Shown: positions 59,777 through 64,000 of the stretch, one piece after another
How positions within the stretch are numbered: the stretch's first letter is position 1
Layout of the letters: each line of letters starts with the position of its first letter
NCBI GenBank assembly: GCA_022826705.1
Contig: JAJDUJ010000018.1
Location: forward strand, 62,001-126,000
DNA: 64,000 nucleotides
Reading direction: 5' to 3'
From: Acidimicrobiia bacterium
GTDB taxonomy: Bacteria > Actinomycetota > Acidimicrobiia > Acidimicrobiales > Bin134
Notes under the pieces: generated by a model
Database searches by the model: none
What the model saw: only the letters and a program-made list of their open reading frames with translations
What the model was told of the DNA's origin: nothing
Made by a program: the position numbers and the translations under genes

Positions 59777-61428
59777 GATGACATCTCAGCTAGCAAAGCG
59801 GGATTGGGAACCGGGATGCGTTCCATCTCCGAAGGCTCGAACTTGGTGAGTCCGCCGGCGTAGGTGCGTCCCTGTGCCACAGAAGCGCTGGACCTCAGAG
59901 AGGCGGCCAGGGTGTCCAAAGCGTCATCGGACAGTGGGTCTCGGGGGTAGATCCCGTGGGCGACGTTAATGTGGCCCGCCCCGGCAAGGTTGCGGACGAA
60001 CGCCGGGGGGCGTCTGGCCATGTAGGTAGCCAAGATCGGTGCGGGAGACCGCAGACCCACGGACCACCAGGGATTCCGGTGGCGGGCGACATACGACGAA
60101 TGAGCACCGTTGCGCTCTGCGTTTCGCAAGAATCGTTTCACGAGCGCCCGGTCTTCCTCATCGAGTTCGCTGAGATCAGCAGGCAGGTCGATGACTGCCC
60201 GAAGGCTGCGAAGGCTCGACAGCACTCCGTCGTCGGCATCGAAGAGTTCCCGGGCCTTGGTAACCGATGGGAATAGCGTCCTTGTCGGCAGTTCGGGGTC
60301 GTTGGCGGTGGTGACCCAGGTTGCGTTGGCCCCGGTGACCGCGCCCCTGTGTACCCGGCAGAGTTCACCTAGCTCGACAAATCCGTCCGGGGGCGAAGTT
60401 GCAGGGGACAGCAGCGGCGACCACCGCTTCTCTTGCATGAGGCGCTGTTTGCTCACTCGGCGTCCCTTGGAGAGATCGGCAAGGTCCCTGGCCTTCGCGA
60501 CCCGGCGCATCTTGACAGAGCGGGCCTCCGAACCGATCTGAAAGCAGGTCACCGACGCGGTAGTAACCGCATCCTCAAAAGGCAATACCTCCGGAGCAAG
60601 GATGTGGACTGACTCACCGCCCAAACCGTCGGTGAGCATCCCGCGCAGCAACTTCCCGTAATTGACGTCCAACCACTCCGCAGAGGTGATGAAAGCTCCA
60701 ATGTCTCCCGGCTTGGCTGCGAGAAGCGTCGCCAAGAAGAAGTGGACATGAAGCCCTGCAAGCGCGCTGACCGGCAGATCTCGGCTCTTGGCGGTAGCTG
60801 TCAGCCACCGCTTCCACCGAGGCTCAATTTGATGGTGGCGCACATAGGGGGGATTGCCCACAAACGCCGTCACCCCATCGCAACTACCAAAATCGGCCTC
60901 TCGGTAGTCGCCCACCATCACGGTAGATCGATCATCAAACCCCGCCGCGGTCAGGTTGGCCCGACACAACAGAGCAGCCAAAGGATCCAGTTCAACAGCG
61001 ACCAACGAAGCATCAGGAAAAACTCGCCCTGCTTGGAGCAGAAAGCGCCCCGAACCTGCGCCAGGATCGACAACCCGAGCAGGTTGCTCCTTGGCCGCGA
61101 TCCAGCCCACCATCGCCTCCACGATCCCCGGAGGCGTATACACCGCCCCAAATGGTCGCCTCTGCTTCGGGGACCGCAACCGCACAAACGCATCCCCTAG
61201 GGGGTCGCCCCCTTTAAGGATCTTCGAAGCAAACTCGGCTGTGTCCGAAGCAGGTATCTCTGCTGCGGAATTAACAGCTTCGGACTCCGCGACGGTGAGA
61301 CTGTCGAGAGCGCCATTACTGACAATCGCCCATGCAACAGCTGCCAGTTCTTGCTCCGACTCCAGCAGCGCTGCTGCTTTTGACGTGTCGTCGTGGTCGA
61401 TCAGCAACATCTGCTTGAAGTCTGACAT
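59773..61428 (-). CDS. Adenine-specific DNA methyltransferase of the XamI-like system
   Basis: A 551-residue N6-adenine methyltransferase. SAM-binding motif I is VVDPGAGSGRFLLQAG, preceded by GAVYTPPGIVEAMV, and the catalytic motif is GNPPYV. The target-recognition part follows the catalytic part, as in gamma-class (TaqI/Eco57I-like) enzymes. The ATG at 61428 (MSDFKQM) has GGGAGAAG upstream and is preferred to a longer start. It protects the host DNA from the overlapping endonuclease; GTCGAC would be the predicted site if the XamI match holds. Confidence 0.88.
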   Translation of the reverse strand: MSDFKQMLLIDHDDTSKAAALLESEQELAAVAWAIVSNGALDSLTVAESEAVNSAAEIPASDTAEFASKILKGGDPLGDAFVRLRSPKQRRPFGAVYTPPGIVEAMVGWIAAKEQPARVVDPGAGSGRFLLQAGRVFPDASLVAVELDPLAALLCRANLTAAGFDDRSTVMVGDYREADFGSCDGVTAFVGNPPYVRHHQIEPRWKRWLTATAKSRDLPVSALAGLHVHFFLATLLAAKPGDIGAFITSAEWLDVNYGKLLRGMLTDGLGGESVHILAPEVLPFEDAVTTASVTCFQIGSEARSVKMRRVAKARDLADLSKGRRVSKQRLMQEKRWSPLLSPATSPPDGFVELGELCRVHRGAVTGANATWVTTANDPELPTRTLFPSVTKARELFDADDGVLSSLRSLRAVIDLPADLSELDEEDRALVKRFLRNAERNGAHSSYVARHRNPWWSVGLRSPAPILATYMARRPPAFVRNLAGAGHINVAHGIYPRDPLSDDALDTLAASLRSSASVAQGRTYAGGLTKFEPSEMERIPVPNPALLAEMSS

Positions 61429-61702
61429 AGGACTTCTCCCGATCAGAGGAAATGAAAAACAGGTCTCCATCATCCAGACAAGAGTGACAACGAGGCAGAA
61501 CGAAGGTCCTCACGCTTACATTGGCTCTCGGGTTCGGACTTGATGATGCAGCCACCTTCGGGCCACTGGTAGGACGCTCCAGTGATCTTTCCTGCTCCCG
61601 TGGATTTTGGCCCGCCGATGAGAATGATGAGTAGCGATGGGCAGATAGCGCCTCATTAGGGTCGAGTGTGCTGCAAACAGCTATGGGCTGAAGGGAGCCG
61701 CC

Positions 61703-62227
61703 ATGCGCGGAATGTCGAAAATCGGGGCAACAATTGTCGCCCTGCTGATCATCTGTGGAGTGATTGCCGCGGTGTCAGTCGCGTCAGCCCACGACACAGA
61801 CGGTGAAATTGCTTCCAGAGATGCCCTGATCAGTGCACAAGAGAATTTGCTGAACACCTACAGGTGCTTGTTCTCCATCGACATGCAACTCGTACCGGGC
61901 GGCTGCGACCCCGACCGAGAGCTTGGACTGGTACCAACCCTCGGCGTGTCCGGCACTGGCTCCGGCGTCCGCACCGCCAGCCTCGAAGCTGGCCGCTACC
62001 AAGTGGACATCGACATCGAGGGGCCGAGAGGCCACATCAGCGTTTGGGCAAACGACAGCGCCCGATGCGAATTGCTGGCAAACGAGACTGTCGAAGGTTC
62101 ATGGTCTGGATCGGTCGTGCTGATTGTCGGGGCTGACTATCTTGCTGACTGCGAACCCGGTGACCTGTTGATCGAAGTGGATGCCCCAGCCCAAGCCGCC
62201 TGGGAGATCATCTTCACTAACCGATAG
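61703..62227 (+). CDS. Small secreted protein, unknown function
   Basis: A 174-residue protein with an N-terminal signal peptide (SKIGATIVALLIICGVIAAV, cleavage likely near SVASAHD). The mature part has four Cys residues (RCLFS, GGCDP, ARCELL, ADCEPG) that could form two disulfides, and beta-rich stretches such as YQVDIDIEG and GHISVWAND. AAGGGAG precedes the ATG. No family is recognised. It is divergent from the methyltransferase gene and stands alone in the island. Confidence 0.8.
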   Translation: MRGMSKIGATIVALLIICGVIAAVSVASAHDTDGEIASRDALISAQENLLNTYRCLFSIDMQLVPGGCDPDRELGLVPTLGVSGTGSGVRTASLEAGRYQVDIDIEGPRGHISVWANDSARCELLANETVEGSWSGSVVLIVGADYLADCEPGDLLIEVDAPAQAAWEIIFTNR

Positions 62228-62380
62228 CAGATCCTGCCAATTTACTGATCAGCTTATGAAGAAGTGGATTTAGGAATGGTCTCGCAGGGGGGATTGCGGA
62301 GCGGACTCCGATTCCTGCACCGGCCTCTGGGAGCAGGCTGAGGGCGACCATCTCCCCCTGATCGGCCTAGTCTCCCGGAC

Positions 62381-63133
62381 GTGGAACAGGCGGCATCGTT
62401 GGGCTCAGTTTGCGATCCACACTGCGGGCGGAGCGCCTATGACCACATCGACTTCACGGTGAGGGGGCAGTCTTGGGATGTCGAGTGGGGCAACTATGAG
62501 GTGTTCGGCACTCCGGCGTTTTGGGTCAACCGCACGGCGATGGAGCGCTACGAGGAGCGTCTCGCAGAAAGGGCATCCGGCGGCCACATCGAGTCGGTGG
62601 TCGTGTTCGGCTTGCTTGGGGGTTCGGGGATATCCGCCGAGGTGGCTCGCGCAGCCCAAAGCGTCGTGCTTGATCTCCTTGCTGAGAACTCTGGGGCGAC
62701 AGCAGGGGAAATAGAAGAGCGGCTGCAGAAGCCGCTGCCCGGCGGTTTGGGCCGCTACAGGTTCCCGCGGCAGCGGTCGCAGCGCATCGTCGCAGCCTTG
62801 GCCCAGCTCCGCTCAGAACCCCCTCCCGAGGACCCGCTCGATTTGAGGCAGTACCTCAGAAGGCTGCGGGGAGTCGGCCCGCAGACCTCCGCCCACATCG
62901 TCCGCAACCTGACCGGCAGCGCCGAGGTGGCGATTGTGGGCATTTGGCTAGTGCGAGCCTTGACCTGGGCGGGCATATTCAAGCCGCAGTGGCGCGTCCA
63001 ACGACACTACGACAGATTTGAACAAACATTCCTCCAGTACGCGGCGCACGGCAACGTCCAGCCCGGGGCGCTGGACCTGTGCATCTGGGAGAAAGCCCGA
63101 AGCGTGGAACCCTCGTACTTCAGCCTGGGATAG
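62381..63133 (+). CDS. HhH-GPD-fold DNA glycosylase-like protein, catalytic residues replaced
   Basis: A 250-residue protein of the 8-oxoguanine-glycosylase/endonuclease III superfamily. The HhH hairpin is LRRLRGVGPQTSAHIV. In active members the place of Gln168 is Lys and the place of Gly187 (AIVGIWLVRA) is the catalytic Asp. So it may bind DNA without cutting, or act elsewhere. An N-terminal region with YEVFGTPAFWVNR is typical of the prokaryotic subgroup often seen near defence genes. The GTG start at 62381 has no strong ribosome-binding site. Its fragmentary neighbourhood suggests an accessory origin. Confidence 0.75.
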   Translation: MEQAASLGSVCDPHCGRSAYDHIDFTVRGQSWDVEWGNYEVFGTPAFWVNRTAMERYEERLAERASGGHIESVVVFGLLGGSGISAEVARAAQSVVLDLLAENSGATAGEIEERLQKPLPGGLGRYRFPRQRSQRIVAALAQLRSEPPPEDPLDLRQYLRRLRGVGPQTSAHIVRNLTGSAEVAIVGIWLVRALTWAGIFKPQWRVQRHYDRFEQTFLQYAAHGNVQPGALDLCIWEKARSVEPSYFSLG

Positions 63134-63193
63134 TGCGTGTTTCGCGAAATCGCCGGCTAGGCCGCGCCCCAGGCACCACAGGACAGGGATCCT

Positions 63194-63805
63194 TCAGCAC
63201 GTTTTGGGGTTCACCGGGGAGGGCGTTGCGGGGTTCTTCGCGCAGGAAGGTCTGTTGGCGGAGTTCCAGTGGGTGGGGGTGTCGTATATGCCTGGGGACT
63301 GGGTTAGGTCTTGGAGCCATTCGACGATGTAGCCCTCCAGAACCGGGGGGAAGTTGCATCGGTAGTTGCGCAAGCCTGAGAAGAGGTCCTGTTCGTCGTA
63401 GAACATGATGTGGGCGGGGATGTCGATGGCGCTCTTTCCGAAGTAGGCGAAATGTTCTGAGATGAGAACCCGGGGCGGATTCGTGTCTGTCAAGACATGT
63501 TTTGGATCAGGAGTGCCGTCTTCGTGACTGTGGTAGCTGTGTTCTTGAATCCAGTCGTGGGAAATGGGGTGCCGATGGTAGGCGTTGTCGCCGCATCGCG
63601 ACTCTTCGGCACCGTTTGGGTCCGGCTTCTTCTGCTGGAAGCGTTGGTCGGTCCAGTAGTCGTCGAACCACATGGCCTCTTCGACTCTCATGGCATAGAT
63701 GAGCTTGCCAGTTTGATTGTTCTCTACGGCCCCGACACCGAGAATCCAGTCGCCTGTTTTCGCGCGCTTGCGAATCTTTGCTTTGCAGGTGGCGAGGGTG
63801 CACCA
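63194..63805 (-). pseudogene. Nmad2-like gene truncated at the tRNA-Leu 3-prime end
   Basis: From 63805 the minus strand reads WCTLATCKAKIRKRAKTGDW, then YAMRVEEAMWFDDYW, DNAYHR, LISEHFAYFG and EGYIVEWLQDL, the pattern of the Nmad2 (nucleotide-modification-associated) domain. Normal members have about 20 more residues before CTLATCK. Here the frame runs into the tRNA gene with no start codon. The first in-frame ATG is inside the domain (63691). So an integration at the tRNA 3-prime end probably cut the gene. The C-terminus looks normal to a TGA-type end at 63194. Confidence 0.6.
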
Positions 63806-63806
63806 G

Positions 63807-63893
63807 TGCCCGGGGTGGGAGTCGAACCCACACGCCCTCTATGAGGGCTGGGGGGTTTAAGCCCCCTGCGTCTGCCTATTCCGCCACCCGGGC
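63807..63893 (-). tRNA. tRNA-Leu (anticodon UAA)
   Basis: An 87-base class II tRNA. The acceptor arms GCCCGGG and CCCGGGC pair perfectly, the T arm is GTGGG-TTCGACT-CCCAC, the anticodon loop is CTTAAAC on a GGGGG/CCCCC stem, giving anticodon TAA, and there is a long variable arm. CCA is not encoded. It marks the right boundary of the accessory island and is a classic integration site. Confidence 0.93.
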
Positions 63894-63949
63894 TTGATTC
63901 CACGGTACCGGGCGGGCGGTGGGGTGGCTGCTCAATTGTGGGGGCAGGG

Positions 63950-64000
63950 CTAGACCACCCGGAACACTCCTGATCCGGTGGTGATGGTGCGGTTGTCGCG
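63950..64000 (-). CDS. 3-prime end of a leftward gene, cut by the window edge
   Basis: The minus strand reads RDNRTITTGSGVFRVV to a TAG at 63950-63952. The frame is open to the window end, and the gap to the tRNA is short. Only 16 residues are seen, so no product can be named; it could also be chance. Confidence 0.3.
   Translation of the reverse strand, partial: RDNRTITTGSGVFRVV

Noticed and set aside
61544-61640. Minus-strand stretch with GGPKSTGAGKITG, resembling a P-loop
   Set aside because: The frame is about 66 codons between stops, has no start codon or ribosome-binding site, and no family is recognisable; at most it is a remnant.
1-64000. Insertion sequences, transposases or integrases
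   Set aside because: No DDE, tyrosine or serine recombinase gene was found on reading through the coding regions, although repeats and island borders suggest past mobility.

Overview
The window is GC-rich and gene-dense, uses the standard code with frequent GTG starts, and is crowded with P450s, SDRs, family III CoA-transferases, an F420-type luciferase-like oxidoreductase, sulfatases and branched-chain-type ABC transporters. This suggests a high-GC actinobacterium, most likely Acidimicrobiia-like (inference from gene content and style; no rRNA or marker gene is present). Most of the window is accessory catabolic chromosome; the right end is a defence or mobile island ending at a tRNA-Leu gene.

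Left part (1-16.7 kb): a leftward operon of Baeyer-Villiger-type FMO, SDR and P450 at 0.1-3.7 kb. Next comes a module of a GPP34-P450 fusion, a COG2907-type FAD oxidoreductase and a Rieske oxygenase (3.8-8.35 kb). This module is bracketed by two 49-bp near-identical copies of what looks like one divergent promoter region. After it come an SDR, a P450, a Dabb protein, two more SDRs, a small beta-carbonic anhydrase, a double-length CaiB/BaiF CoA-transferase, a SnoaL-like protein and an amidohydrolase.

Middle part (16.7-48.6 kb): two copies of an unusual transporter set. In each, LivH, LivM and LivG are fused in one protein, and an MFS permease is fused to a LivF ATPase; the two genes overlap as TGATG. 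Each set lies near a lipoprotein substrate-binding protein and sulfatases. Between them are two tandem sulfatase paralogues and a thioredoxin-fold protein whose first active-site cysteine codon is an in-frame UGA followed by a SECIS-like hairpin (a probable selenoprotein). There are also an acyl-CoA ligase, a PPOX-fold protein, an enoyl-CoA hydratase, and a P450/TetR divergent pair whose intergenic region and TetR 5-prime end carry seven exact 21-bp-phased GAGAA boxes. An operon of two sulfatases, a DHDPS-like protein and an OYE-like enzyme follows.

Right part (48.6-55.4 kb): a rightward operon for acyl-CoA metabolism (luciferase-like oxidoreductase, MaoC-like dehydratase, acyl-CoA dehydrogenase, SDR, two CaiB paralogues), with fragments of RelE-type toxins on both sides of the CaiB pair. 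From 55.6 kb the composition becomes visibly more AT-rich. Here lie a structured non-coding stretch, a reverse transcriptase, a protein with a HEPN-like Rx4H motif, a XamI-like restriction-modification pair, a secreted protein, a degenerate HhH-GPD glycosylase-like protein and a 5-prime-truncated Nmad2-like gene abutting the 3-prime end of tRNA-Leu(UAA).

Best candidates for something undescribed: the MFS-LivF/LivHMG hybrid transporters, the UGC thioredoxin-fold selenoprotein, the RT plus Rx4H protein cassette, the GPP34-P450 module between direct repeats, and the 21-bp array at the TetR gene.
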